Part shown: positions 8,763-19,312 of the stretch, in pieces
How positions within the stretch are numbered: position 1 is the first letter of the stretch
How the letters are laid out: the number at the start of each line of letters is the position of its first letter
Origin: Phycisphaerales bacterium
Lineage (GTDB): Bacteria > Planctomycetota > Phycisphaerae > Phycisphaerales > UBA1924
DNA: 64,000 bases
Direction: 5' to 3'
NCBI GenBank assembly: GCA_040217175.1
Contig: JAVJNT010000002.1
Location: 806,001 to 870,000, forward strand
The notes under the pieces: generated by a model
The model's database searches: none
The model's input: the letters and a program-made list of their open reading frames with translations, nothing else
What the model was told of the DNA's origin: nothing
Made by a program: the position numbers and the translations under genes

Positions 8763-10958
8763 ATGACCCTCGAACGATCCCTGCGACTGGCGTTGATCTG
8801 GACGGCCCTGCTGGCCATCGCGATCTATGCCATCGCGGCCGAATCGCTGATGGTTGCGATCCTGGGCATGCCCAGCGCATGGTTGTGCTGGTGGGCGGCC
8901 AACCAGCCCTGGGGCCCTCGCGTGCCGCGGATGCTCATCAACGCGGTGCTGCTGATCGTGGTGGCGCTCGGGCTGGGCCTCGCGTCGCTCGACGGCCAGT
9001 TCAACGTCGAGCGCATCGCCGAGATGCTCGCGTCGCTGCTGGTCATCAAGCTCTTCGACCGGCGGACGGCCCGCGATGCGGCCGAGGTGCTGGCGCTGTC
9101 GGTATTCCTCGTCTTCGGGGCGATCCTGACGAGCCTGAAGCTGAGCGTGGGCGTCACGCTGCTGGTGTTCTGCCCCTTGCTTGTGTGGGCGGCGCTGGTA
9201 CAGCAGGTCGTGGCGACCGACGAGCGGGTCTCGTCGTACCAGGAATCCATCGGCGTGACGCGGCGACGCGTGCGCCAAGGCGGTGCGATGTCGCGCGGCT
9301 TGCGCCGGATGACGGGCATGCTGACGATCTCGGCCTCGCTGATCGCCGCGGCCGTGTTCGTGCTGGTGCCGCGCGGGCTGGCGCCGAGCTTCCTGGGAGA
9401 CTTCGGCGGCGAGCGCGGCTCGGTCACGGGCTACACCGACACCGTGGAACTCGGGCGGCCGGGCCTGATCTCCGAGAGCCAGGAGAAGGTGCTCGACATG
9501 CGGGTCACCGATCGCTCCGGCGGCAACATGGGCGGCGCCGGGCGGGTCTATTACCTGCGGGGGGCGGTGCTGGATCGCTACGAGGGCGGCCGCTGGACGC
9601 GGGAGCGTCGCCAGCAGCAGGGATTCCAGCGGATGCGGACCACGCCCGACCTGACGCTGCCGACCGGCTCGTCGAGTTCGAGGGCGGTGATCCGCCAGGA
9701 GATCTCGCTGCGCGAACCGCCAGGGCGTGGGTCGGTGCTGTTCGCGATCCAGGAGCCGTTCCTGTGGGAGTTTGCCGAGCAGCTCGAGTTCGTGCTGCAC
9801 CGGGACCACGGCACGCTGCGCCTCGAAGATACTGCAAAGGCCCAGAGCTACACGGTGCTGTCGGGCCTGCCGGGGGCGCGCGTAGCGAGCAACCGACCTC
9901 CGGTGGCGATCGATCCGGACAATCTGGTCGACTTCGACAGCGAGAAGATCCGCACCAAGACGCAAGAGATCCTGAGCGCGGAGGGACTCGTGGCCGATCG
10001 CGTGCCGCGCAGCCCGACGGAGATCGCCGGCGCGACGCGGGCGATCCGCGACTATCTCGGAGGCTTCGAGTACACGCTCGACATCTTGCGGGCCGATGGC
10101 GACCCGATCGAGTGGTTTCTCGAGGAGGGGCGGCGTGGGCACTGCGAGTACTTCGCCTCGGCGATGGTCGCGATGTGCCGGAGCGTGGGCATCAACGCGC
10201 GGATGGTGACGGGCTACGTCGCGATCGAGTACAACGAGGCGACGTCGCAGTACACGGTGCGCGAGAGCAACGCCCATGCGTGGGTCGAGGTCGAGCACGC
10301 ACCGGGACAGTGGCGCCGGCACGACCCGACGCCACCGGCCGACCTCGAGCGTGTGCACGCGCCCGATACCAGCCTGGCGTCGATGGCGCGGCGGTGGGTC
10401 GATGCGCTCGAGTTCTTCTGGGTCGACTCGGTCGTGAGCTTCGACCGCGGCTCGCAGCGCCGCGTGCTCGGGTCGGAGGAAACCAACGACGAGCCGCAAA
10501 TCGCGGCGCTCGAGTCGATCGCGGCGTTCCTCGAGCGGGCACGCGCGTCGGGCACGGCGGGCATCATCCAAGCGGTGCTGGCGGGTGCGATGGCGTTCAC
10601 GGGCGTTCTGGTCATCACGATCCTGGCGCAGTCCTTCTTCCGCAACCTGGGGATCGGCGGCGGACGCGGGCCGCGGGTACGCATCCTCGGCGGCACGCGC
10701 GACGTGGGCGAGTACTTGCTGCGGGTGCTGGACAAGGCCGGACACCCCAAGCCGGGCTGGAAGCCGCTGCTGGCCCACGTGCAGGGGGTGCCGGGCAAGG
10801 CGGGCGAGGGCTTCTCGGACGTCGTCGATCGGCTGTACCAGGCCCGGTTCGGGGGGCAAGCGCTCACCGCCCAGGAGGCTCAGGACCTTCGGCGGGACAT
10901 CGTCCGCGCGAGCGAGCACCTGGAAGGCGTCGGGGAATCGGGGACCGGGGCGGGCTGA
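8763..10958 (+). CDS. TgpA-like membrane transglutaminase (DUF3488 + transglutaminase core)
   Basis: A 731-residue membrane protein. Residues 1-200 carry about five hydrophobic helices (DUF3488/TgpA N-terminal region), the middle is periplasmic, and residues about 420-525 form the transglutaminase-like core. The catalytic triad is visible: Cys461 in GHCEYFASAM, His505 in NAHAWVEV and Asp521 in RRHDPTPP. One more helix follows near residue 615, then a cytoplasmic DUF4129-like tail. TgpA of Pseudomonas is an essential periplasmic transglutaminase. With the DUF58 gene it forms the classic pair. There is no strong ribosome binding site; translation may depend on the upstream gene. Confidence 0.88.
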   Translation: MTLERSLRLALIWTALLAIAIYAIAAESLMVAILGMPSAWLCWWAANQPWGPRVPRMLINAVLLIVVALGLGLASLDGQFNVERIAEMLASLLVIKLFDRRTARDAAEVLALSVFLVFGAILTSLKLSVGVTLLVFCPLLVWAALVQQVVATDERVSSYQESIGVTRRRVRQGGAMSRGLRRMTGMLTISASLIAAAVFVLVPRGLAPSFLGDFGGERGSVTGYTDTVELGRPGLISESQEKVLDMRVTDRSGGNMGGAGRVYYLRGAVLDRYEGGRWTRERRQQQGFQRMRTTPDLTLPTGSSSSRAVIRQEISLREPPGRGSVLFAIQEPFLWEFAEQLEFVLHRDHGTLRLEDTAKAQSYTVLSGLPGARVASNRPPVAIDPDNLVDFDSEKIRTKTQEILSAEGLVADRVPRSPTEIAGATRAIRDYLGGFEYTLDILRADGDPIEWFLEEGRRGHCEYFASAMVAMCRSVGINARMVTGYVAIEYNEATSQYTVRESNAHAWVEVEHAPGQWRRHDPTPPADLERVHAPDTSLASMARRWVDALEFFWVDSVVSFDRGSQRRVLGSEETNDEPQIAALESIAAFLERARASGTAGIIQAVLAGAMAFTGVLVITILAQSFFRNLGIGGGRGPRVRILGGTRDVGEYLLRVLDKAGHPKPGWKPLLAHVQGVPGKAGEGFSDVVDRLYQARFGGQALTAQEAQDLRRDIVRASEHLEGVGESGTGAG

Positions 10959-11027
10959 AGTCGCGCCGGGAATCGCTCGATATGGGTCGTGGTGGCCGGT
11001 CGCAGGCCGGAGCCGGAGGCCCGATCC

Positions 11028-11876
11028 ATGAACACGAACCGATCCCGCACCGAGCGTTGGCGTGATTGCCTGTGCCAGATCCGTGACCGTGGCGGTTCGC
11101 TCGAGGTGAGCGTCGACGTTGGCGATTCGTCGGCGGTGGGCATGGCCAACCTCGTGTGGCGCGTCCGGTTGCTGGGCATCGACGACGAGCGGCTCGTGCT
11201 GGAGCAGCCCGTGGCGCTCGGGCAGACCATGCGTCTGGAGCCCGGGCTCGGCTTGATCGTGGGGATGTCGATCGGCCAGAACCGCTGGATGTTCCGCACG
11301 CGGTCGATCGAGCCGTCGGCCGGCGACATGCGGGGCCTGCTGCACGTTGCAGCGCCGACGCTGGTCGAGCGTTGCCTGCGCCGCAACTTCTATCGCGCGA
11401 GCACGGCTGGCTTCAGTCTGCCGCTGGTGCAGGGCTGGCGCCTGGTCGATGCCGAGACCTCGGTGGCGGCCGAGGTTGCCAGTCGGATTCCGTTCGAGGA
11501 CGGCGCGCCGACCGGATCATCGGGCGGGCTGGAGGCACCGGTCGCGCTGATGCCCGAGGTCGCGGGCGCGTTCCAGGGACAACTGGTGAACGTGGGCGGC
11601 GGCGGCGCGGGGTTGTTGGTGCCGCCGGCGTCTCGGCCGAGCTTCGATTCGAGCGGCCGCTACTGGCTGCGATTGTCGCTGGGCAGCGACATGCCCGGGC
11701 CGCTGGCGGTAACGGCCCGATGCGTGCACCAGCACCTGGACAGCTCGCAGAACCTGCACCTTGGTTTCGCGTTCGACTTCTCGCTGCACGCGGAGCATCG
11801 CGACTTCATCGTTCGGCAGATTACCGGGTACGTGGCGCGCGTCACGGGCATGCAACGTGCCCGGCAGGCCGGCTAA
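11028..11876 (+). CDS. PilZ domain protein, YcgR-like
   Basis: A 282-residue soluble protein. The N-terminal half (about 25-110) resembles the YcgR N-terminal barrel; the C-terminal half (about 115-275) is a PilZ domain. The cyclic-di-GMP binding elements are present: the RxxxR motif in RRNFYR (residues 118-123) and a later N-x-G-x-x-G element in VNVGGGGAG, which stands for D/NxSxxG. It should therefore bind cyclic di-GMP and control motility, envelope or secretion by protein contact. I chose ATG 11028 for its GGAGGC site; the frame is open further upstream. It follows the TgpA-like gene by 69 bp. Confidence 0.8.
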   Translation: MNTNRSRTERWRDCLCQIRDRGGSLEVSVDVGDSSAVGMANLVWRVRLLGIDDERLVLEQPVALGQTMRLEPGLGLIVGMSIGQNRWMFRTRSIEPSAGDMRGLLHVAAPTLVERCLRRNFYRASTAGFSLPLVQGWRLVDAETSVAAEVASRIPFEDGAPTGSSGGLEAPVALMPEVAGAFQGQLVNVGGGGAGLLVPPASRPSFDSSGRYWLRLSLGSDMPGPLAVTARCVHQHLDSSQNLHLGFAFDFSLHAEHRDFIVRQITGYVARVTGMQRARQAG

Positions 11877-12204
11877 TCCCACTTCTTTAGAATCGTTCTT
11901 ATGGCAAGGGCGGCGTGGAGCCTGCGTACAGATCGCAACCGTGCGGTTGGGGTTCTGCTATACTCGGACGGCCGGGGAAGACCCGTCCGACGCTCGACCG
12001 ACGCGGTTCGAACATCACCCTGATCTTTCGCGGCGACCGGCGATTGTCGTTCCCCGCGTTCACGGCCACCGGACCGACGGTGGTGCCAACAAGGCCAGCA
12101 GACGCGACGCCGCCCGTTCGGCGGTTGCGTCGTAGGGCGATTGTTCGTGAGACACCGTGCCGGCTCGGGCGTGCGACGTACGCCTGTTTGCTTGAGCCGC
12201 CGCG
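11877..12204 (+). other. Long leader region before rny
   Basis: A 328 bp stretch without a convincing gene between the PilZ gene and rny. It contains an extended -10 promoter near 11956-11964 and about 230 bp of GC-rich sequence from there to the rny start. This would be a long 5' untranslated region. I see no riboswitch consensus that I recognise. Some inverted-repeat potential is present, but no terminator with a T run. Confidence 0.5.
11956..11964 (+). promoter_or_regulatory. Extended -10 promoter upstream of rny
   Basis: TGCTATACT is an extended -10 element (TGn plus a 5/6 match to TATAAT) in otherwise very GC-rich DNA. A start of transcription is expected near 11971. No good -35 hexamer lies 17 bases upstream, as is usual for extended -10 promoters. 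The next gene on this strand is rny. Confidence 0.5.
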
Positions 12205-13767
12205 ATGCCCGAACTCGTTTCCATCCTGATCGGACTCGGCGGCGTGGTGCTTGGCGTCATACTGGGCGTGTTCGCGCACGGCCGGTTGATCTCCAGGACC
12301 CTGTCGCAGGCGCGCACGGAAGCCGGCTCCATCACCGAGCGGGCACAGACCGAGTCCGAGGCGATCCTGAGCAAGGCCGAGGCCGACGCCGAGAAACGCG
12401 TGCACCAGCGGCTCCGCGAGGTCGACGAAGAGCTCGACGCCGAGCGCAAGCGGCTGCGGCAGGAGGACAAGGAGCTCTCGAAGCGCGAGTCCTCGCTCGA
12501 CAAGGCCGAGTCTCGGCTGGGCGATCGCGAGAAGCAGGCCGACAAGCGCGACCGCGAGCTGCGCGATCGCGACGAGAAGCTCGAGGCGCGTGCGGGCGAG
12601 TTGGAGACGCTCATCGAGCGGCAGACCAGGGCGCTGGCCGAGGTGGCCGGCATGACGCCCGAGGAGGCCCGCGAGGCGTACATCGACCGGGTCTCGGAAG
12701 ACTCGCGGCACGAGGCGGCGGCGGTGGCCCGGAAGATCACCGAAGAAGCCGAGAACCAGGCCCGCGAGCGGTCGACGGAGATCCTGCTGCAGGCGGCCCA
12801 GCGGTTTGCCGGCGAGTTCGCGAGCGAGCACCTGGTGCGATCGGTGGCCATCCCCAACGACCAGATGAAGGGCCGGATCATCGGCCGCGAGGGCCGGAAC
12901 ATCCGGGCCATCGAGAAGATGACCGGAGTGGACATCATCGTGGACGACACGCCGGGCGTCATCACGGTGTCGTGCTTCGACAAGGTGCGGCAGTCGATCG
13001 CGGTGGAGGCACTCGAGCGGCTGATCGCCGACGGGCGGATGCATCCCACGCGGATCGAGGAGACGGTCGAGAAGGTCCGGGCCGAGTTCGACGAGCGCAT
13101 CCGCAAGCACGGCAAGGATGCGCAGATGGAGGTCAAGATCGGCGGGCTGCACGCCAAGGTCATCGAGGCCATGGGCAAGCTGCACTACCGCACGAGCTAT
13201 GGCCAGAACGTGCTGGCCCACTCCATCGAGGTCGCGACGTTCAGCCAGATCATCGCCGACCAACTCGGGTTGAATGGCAAGCTGGCTCGCCGGTGTGGCT
13301 TCCTGCACGACATCGGCAAGGCGATGGACCACGAGATGGAGGGCGGGCACCCCAAGATCGGCATGGACTTCGCCAAGCGGTACGGCGAGAAGGAGCCCGT
13401 GCTCAACGCCATCGGCGGGCACCACGGCGACATCCCCTCGACGAGCTTCTACACGCCCATCGTGATGGCGGCCGACGCGCTCAGTGGCGCCCGGCCCGGC
13501 GCGCGGCGCGAGTCGATGGAGCTGTACATCCAGCGATTGAACGACCTGCAGGACATCGCCAAGGGTCACAAGGGCGTGGTGGAGGCGTATGCCGTGCAGG
13601 CGGGGCGTGAGGTCCGCGTGATGGTGGACGCCAAGAAGGTGAGCGACGACGAGGCGCACTACATCGCCACGCAGATCGCCAAGCGGGTGGCCGACGAGAT
13701 GACCTTCCCCGGCGAGATTCGGGTGACGGTGCTGCGCGAGACGCGCGCGGTGGAGATCGCGCGGTGA
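12205..13767 (+). CDS. rny: Ribonuclease Y
   Basis: A 520-residue membrane-anchored endoribonuclease that starts mRNA decay. The order is standard: one N-terminal transmembrane helix (about 5-25), a long charged coiled coil (about 30-190), a KH RNA-binding domain with GRIIGREGRNIRA from residue 223, and an HD metal-dependent phosphohydrolase domain with the His-Asp pair at 368-369 (FLHDIGKAMDHE). The length equals the family norm. It has a long leader with its own extended -10 promoter. The stop overlaps the GTG start of the DinB-like gene (GTGA), so the two are translationally coupled. Confidence 0.96.
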   Translation: MPELVSILIGLGGVVLGVILGVFAHGRLISRTLSQARTEAGSITERAQTESEAILSKAEADAEKRVHQRLREVDEELDAERKRLRQEDKELSKRESSLDKAESRLGDREKQADKRDRELRDRDEKLEARAGELETLIERQTRALAEVAGMTPEEAREAYIDRVSEDSRHEAAAVARKITEEAENQARERSTEILLQAAQRFAGEFASEHLVRSVAIPNDQMKGRIIGREGRNIRAIEKMTGVDIIVDDTPGVITVSCFDKVRQSIAVEALERLIADGRMHPTRIEETVEKVRAEFDERIRKHGKDAQMEVKIGGLHAKVIEAMGKLHYRTSYGQNVLAHSIEVATFSQIIADQLGLNGKLARRCGFLHDIGKAMDHEMEGGHPKIGMDFAKRYGEKEPVLNAIGGHHGDIPSTSFYTPIVMAADALSGARPGARRESMELYIQRLNDLQDIAKGHKGVVEAYAVQAGREVRVMVDAKKVSDDEAHYIATQIAKRVADEMTFPGEIRVTVLRETRAVEIAR

Positions 13768-14273
13768 TCGACGCCAGCGACGTCAAGGCCGACGCCATCG
13801 GCATCCTCCTCGCACACTGCCGGTCGGCCGACATTGAAATCCTCAACGCGATGCGTGGGCTCACGCCCGAGCAGCTCGACCGGCAGTTCGAGATGGGCCT
13901 GGGTTCGATCCGTGCGACGTACGAGCACGATCTTGGCGCCCTGCGTGGCTGGGCCGACGTCTACGCGAACCGGCCCAGGCGGGCGTGGCTGCCCGACGAG
14001 GGGCCGTACACGATGGACCAGCTCGGAGCACTCACAACGGAGCTGCACGACGACTGGGCCGAGATTGCCGGCAAGTTCCCGCTCGACGAGGTCATCGAGC
14101 GGCCGCGGGGCGACTCGGTGCGGCGGTTCACGCGGGCCCACATCCTGGTGCACGTGACGACGCACAGCATGCACCACCGGGCCCAGATGATCAACATGCT
14201 GCGGCACGTGGGGGTCGCGGACCTGCCAACGGGCAGCGTAATGCACTGGGTCGACGCGGCGGTCTTCCCGTAG
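13764..14273 (+). CDS. DinB-family four-helix protein
   Basis: A 169-residue protein with the DinB/YfiT fold: four helices and three metal-binding histidines. Candidate ligands are His in TYEHDLGALRGWAD near residue 54 and the two histidines of HVTTHSMHHRAQ near residues 130-135. Members of this fold act as metal-dependent thiol transferases or hydrolases, and many have no known substrate. The GTG start overlaps the rny stop by 4 bp. Nothing ties it to RNA decay other than this coupling. Confidence 0.8.
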   Translation: MIDASDVKADAIGILLAHCRSADIEILNAMRGLTPEQLDRQFEMGLGSIRATYEHDLGALRGWADVYANRPRRAWLPDEGPYTMDQLGALTTELHDDWAEIAGKFPLDEVIERPRGDSVRRFTRAHILVHVTTHSMHHRAQMINMLRHVGVADLPTGSVMHWVDAAVFP

Positions 14274-14305
14274 GGCGGCGAGGCCCGGGGGCCAGCTACC
14301 ATCCT

Positions 14306-14388
14306 GCTCGCTCGGGGCGCCCCATCGGCTATGGGGCTGAGATGCACCCGCACCACCTGATCCGGGTCATGCCGGCGGAGGGAATGCG
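14306..14388 (+). promoter_or_regulatory. TPP riboswitch (THI element)
   Basis: The leader of thiC carries the thiamine pyrophosphate aptamer. The order CTCGGGGCGCCC, then GGCTGAGATG, then ACCTGATCCGGGTCATGCC and GGAGGGAA fits the THI-box consensus. The pyrimidine-sensing CTGAGA and the pyrophosphate-sensing CTGATC...ATGCC strands are both present. Its last conserved purines GGAGGGA lie seven bases before the thiC ATG and can also serve as ribosome binding site, so TPP binding would block translation initiation directly. No separate terminator hairpin is present. Confidence 0.95.
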
Positions 14389-14390
14389 CC

Positions 14391-16331
<1,941 letters not shown>

Positions 16332-16353
16332 GCCGGCGATCGGGGGGCCTTGG

Positions 16354-16824
16354 TTGATCACGCGGTATCGCCACTACATTCGCAACGTGGGCCCGGCCCG
16401 GGCCATCTCGAACACGGCGCTGCTTTGCATCTTCGTGTACATCGTCGTCAAGGGGTCGATGGCGGCGGGCAACACGCTCGTCACCGTCTTCGCCCTCGCG
16501 ATGGTGAGCGTGCCGATCATCGTCGGCATGTGCGCGCCGCTGCTCTTGCTGGGCTTGTTCGTGCGCAACGCGTCGAAGACGATGCAGCTCATCCGCCTGC
16601 TCCAGGTCTTCGTGTTCGGCACGCTACTCGTGCTGCTCATCTTCAGGCCGCCGGTGCCGTGGTGGGGCTGGCTCGGCATGCTGGGGGTCGTGAGCTTCCT
16701 GCACGGCCTCGTGTTCTGGTTCATGTCCGATCCGCGGACGCTGACCGAGCGTGGCATGAACGCGCTCTACGGGACGGAGCCGGGCTACGACGAACAGGAT
16801 CCCGCGCCGTCGGCGAGTTCGTAG
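16354..16824 (+). CDS. Small polytopic membrane protein, unknown
   Basis: A 156-residue protein with about four hydrophobic helices: ALLCIFVYIVVKGS, LVTVFALAMVSVPIIVGM, LLQVFVFGTLLVLLIF and GWLGMLGVVSFLHGLVFWF. The N-terminus and tail are hydrophilic. I do not recognise a family. I chose TTG 16354, which has a G-rich site (GGGGGG) about seven bases upstream; no ATG fits the start. It begins 22 bp after thiC and its last 40 bp overlap the end of the convergent glycosyltransferase gene. Confidence 0.6.
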   Translation: MITRYRHYIRNVGPARAISNTALLCIFVYIVVKGSMAAGNTLVTVFALAMVSVPIIVGMCAPLLLLGLFVRNASKTMQLIRLLQVFVFGTLLVLLIFRPPVPWWGWLGMLGVVSFLHGLVFWFMSDPRTLTERGMNALYGTEPGYDEQDPAPSASS

Positions 16825-18311
16825 AGCGTGATCGCTTCCAGGCCGCGCGTGTGGAGTCGTTGTTCCATCGCGTCTTGATGGATGAAGGATGAAACCAGGA
16901 CGCTCGTGCCGGGAGAAACCTGATCTAGCCCCACCACCGGCCAGCCCCACAGCGTGGTGCCGTGGTTCTTCGGGTCGTCGTCGATGATGCAGACGACGTT
17001 GGCGCGTGCGAGCACCTCGGCGAGGGCCAGGGTGTGGCGGCCGGCGCCGTAGATGGCGATGGGACCTTCGATGGCGGCGATGGCCCTGGCGGCGCGCTCG
17101 GTTGCATCGGGGGGCACGCTGCTGCTGGGCGACGCGGCGTGATCGGATACGAGCGTGCATGGGCGGTCGAGCGGCCACCAGCGGGGCTCGGCGGCGAGGG
17201 TGCTCGTGAAGAGCTCTTCGCAGGCCTCGCCGTGGACGCCGAGGCTGTATCGCTGGGCCGCCCGCTCGTAGGCCGCGGCGCGCATGGCGTCGAGCATGTT
17301 CCGATCAGTAGCGAGCAACGCGATGGCGTCGGTCATGCGTCGGGCGATGGCGTGCTCGCCCTCGTGATAGCCGGCCTCGATGAGCAGGCCCGAGACGCCG
17401 TGCTCGATGGCCTCGGCGGCGCCCGACTCGACGCGCGTGACGATGGGCGCGACGCCGCTGGCCATTGCTTCCAGCATCGCGACGTTGAGCCCCTCGTAGC
17501 GTGAGGTCAGTAGCAGTGCGTCGGCGGCGGCGATCTTGGGACGCAGCTCGCTCCGGGGCAGGCCGTCGAGCCGGCGCGCATTCGGCAGGCCATCGAGCCG
17601 CTGGTCGACCTCGGCAGCGGCTGGACCATCGCCAACGAGCGTGAGCCGGTGTGGCACGCCGTCGTCGTGCAGGAGCCGGGCGACCTCGCACAGCACGCCG
17701 ACGCGGCGGGCCTCGTGCTCCATGCGGCCGGGGTAGATGAGCTCGATGGGACGCTGCTCGCGGGTCTCGGGTGGCTCGCCAAGCTCGACGCCGTACGGGA
17801 TGCGGTGGACGTCGGCCGATCTCCAGGGCAGGCGTTGTCGCAGCTTCGTGGTGATGTGCTGGCTGACGCAGGCGACGGCCGAGAACATCGGCTCGTAGTT
17901 CTGCAGCATCGATGCGTCGAACGGGTTGTCGCTGTGCTGCCAGCCGATGACGCGGAGGCGGTCGCCGTGCGTGGAGGCGAGCGCCGCGGCGGCGGCGTAG
18001 CAGTTCGCCTCGAGGCTGGGCAGCACGATGGCCGGCCGCTGCCTTGACCAGCCGAGCGATTCGAGGGCGGTTCGATATTCCTCGACGAAGGGTGCGAGGG
18101 AGATGCCGGGCGTGTCGATGGGCGGAAGGTGGCGGAGATCGGCAAGCTCGACGCCCGCGTGGAGCGCATGGTCGACGCGGGCATGGCCCTTGGGCTCGCG
18201 GTGCGCGGCGATGACGACTCGCCAGCCTCGATCGGCCATGACGCCAGCGAGGCGTAGGGCCCAGCTCACCACGCCGTTGACGCCCAGCCCCTGGGGCATG
18301 GCGATGAGCAT
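16785..18311 (-). CDS. Group 4 glycosyltransferase with extra C-terminal nucleotide-binding-like region
   Basis: About 508 residues. Residues 1-380 form a GT-B glycosyltransferase of the GT4 type. The start MLIAMPQGLGVNGVV has the donor-side glycine loop, and the C-terminal half has IYPGRMEHEARR, LVGDGP and the E-x7-E region ALLLTSRYEGLNVAMLEAM. The last 110 residues are unusual: IAIYGAGRHTLALAEVL, then VVCIIDDDPKNHG and SVLVSSFIHQDAMEQRL. This looks like a Rossmann-type module such as those of PglD-like or sugar-modifying proteins. A GTG 27 bases upstream is a possible alternative start. The start lies 100 bp from the divergent HAD gene. Confidence 0.8.
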   Translation of the reverse strand: MLIAMPQGLGVNGVVSWALRLAGVMADRGWRVVIAAHREPKGHARVDHALHAGVELADLRHLPPIDTPGISLAPFVEEYRTALESLGWSRQRPAIVLPSLEANCYAAAAALASTHGDRLRVIGWQHSDNPFDASMLQNYEPMFSAVACVSQHITTKLRQRLPWRSADVHRIPYGVELGEPPETREQRPIELIYPGRMEHEARRVGVLCEVARLLHDDGVPHRLTLVGDGPAAAEVDQRLDGLPNARRLDGLPRSELRPKIAAADALLLTSRYEGLNVAMLEAMASGVAPIVTRVESGAAEAIEHGVSGLLIEAGYHEGEHAIARRMTDAIALLATDRNMLDAMRAAAYERAAQRYSLGVHGEACEELFTSTLAAEPRWWPLDRPCTLVSDHAASPSSSVPPDATERAARAIAAIEGPIAIYGAGRHTLALAEVLARANVVCIIDDDPKNHGTTLWGWPVVGLDQVSPGTSVLVSSFIHQDAMEQRLHTRGLEAITLYELADGAGSCSS

Positions 18312-18411
18312 GGCGGGCGTGTCGTCGCGGGCGAGCACACCCCACCATCGGTTACTTCGGGGCTCCCAGCGCACACGGGCAGGTCGTCGGCCGCGCGCCA
18401 ACGATTGCTCG

Positions 18412-19308
18412 ATGCCATCGCACTATGACCTCATCGCCATCGACCTGGACGGCACGCTCGTGGGCCGGACGGGCGCGGTCTCGCAGGAGAACCTGGAGGC
18501 CGTCTGGCGTGCGCGGCGGGCGGGCATCGGGGTCACGATCTGCACGGGCCGGGTACTGAGCGAGTGCCACGCCGTGCTCGACATGCTCGAGCAGCTCGAT
18601 CCGGTGGTGGTGTCGGGGGGCGCGCAGATCGCCTGCGGCCGGGAGCGTCGGACGCTGGATGGACTGTCTCTTGAGAGCTCGCTGATCGACCGCGTGACCG
18701 AGCTCGCCAGCGGGCTCGACCTGGCGATGATGATCCAGAAGGAACGCGACCACGCGGGATACGACTACGTCATCTTGCCCGCAAGCGATGACCCGGACGC
18801 TGAGCTGCACCCGGTGCTGAAGCTCTGGAAGGTCGACAAGAACAAGAACGAAGCGATGGGCGTCTCCTATTGCATCGGTCGCGAAGGTCCGATGCACCAC
18901 ATCCCCAGCGTGCGGGCGGTGGCGTCGGGTTCCGCGTCGGAGGTCGCCAAGCTGAGCGAGGCGCTCGCGAACGAACTCGCAGGGCTGGCGATGTTCCACG
19001 CGTTTCCGCTGAGCACGCACGTACCCGAGGACGCCGAGCCGCCGCACGTGCTGGAGGTCTTCCCGCACAGCGCCGACAAGTGGAGCGCGCTCCAGAAGCT
19101 GGTCGACCGCGTGGGCGTGTCCCACGATCGGATCGCGGCGATCGGAGACCAGGCCAACGACCTGCACATGCTCGAGGGTGCGGCCCTGGGCGTGGCGATG
19201 GGCGAGGCGCCGGACTTCGTGAAGGCCAAGGCCGACCGCATCGCCGAGCCGTGCGCCGAGCACGGCGTAGCGCTGACCATCGACCGCATCCTGAGCGGCG
19301 AGTGGTGA
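18412..19308 (+). CDS. HAD-superfamily Cof-type phosphatase
   Basis: A 298-residue HAD hydrolase of the Cof/IIB type. Motif I is DLDGTLV at residues 10-16 (nucleophile Asp10), motif II lies in VTICTGR, and motif IV is GDQANDLHML near residue 243. A large cap domain lies between motifs II and III. Such enzymes dephosphorylate sugar phosphates or nucleotides, and substrate cannot be predicted. No ribosome binding site is visible at ATG 18412, which fits the family start exactly. rsmA begins 4 bp after its stop. Confidence 0.85.
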   Translation: MPSHYDLIAIDLDGTLVGRTGAVSQENLEAVWRARRAGIGVTICTGRVLSECHAVLDMLEQLDPVVVSGGAQIACGRERRTLDGLSLESSLIDRVTELASGLDLAMMIQKERDHAGYDYVILPASDDPDAELHPVLKLWKVDKNKNEAMGVSYCIGREGPMHHIPSVRAVASGSASEVAKLSEALANELAGLAMFHAFPLSTHVPEDAEPPHVLEVFPHSADKWSALQKLVDRVGVSHDRIAAIGDQANDLHMLEGAALGVAMGEAPDFVKAKADRIAEPCAEHGVALTIDRILSGEW

Positions 19309-19312
19309 TCGC

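Noticed and set aside
7500-11345. A 1281-codon open frame on the minus strand across the DUF58, TgpA-like and PilZ genes
   Set aside because: Arg/His/Gln-rich composition with no domain. The opposite strand holds three recognisable genes with catalytic residues.
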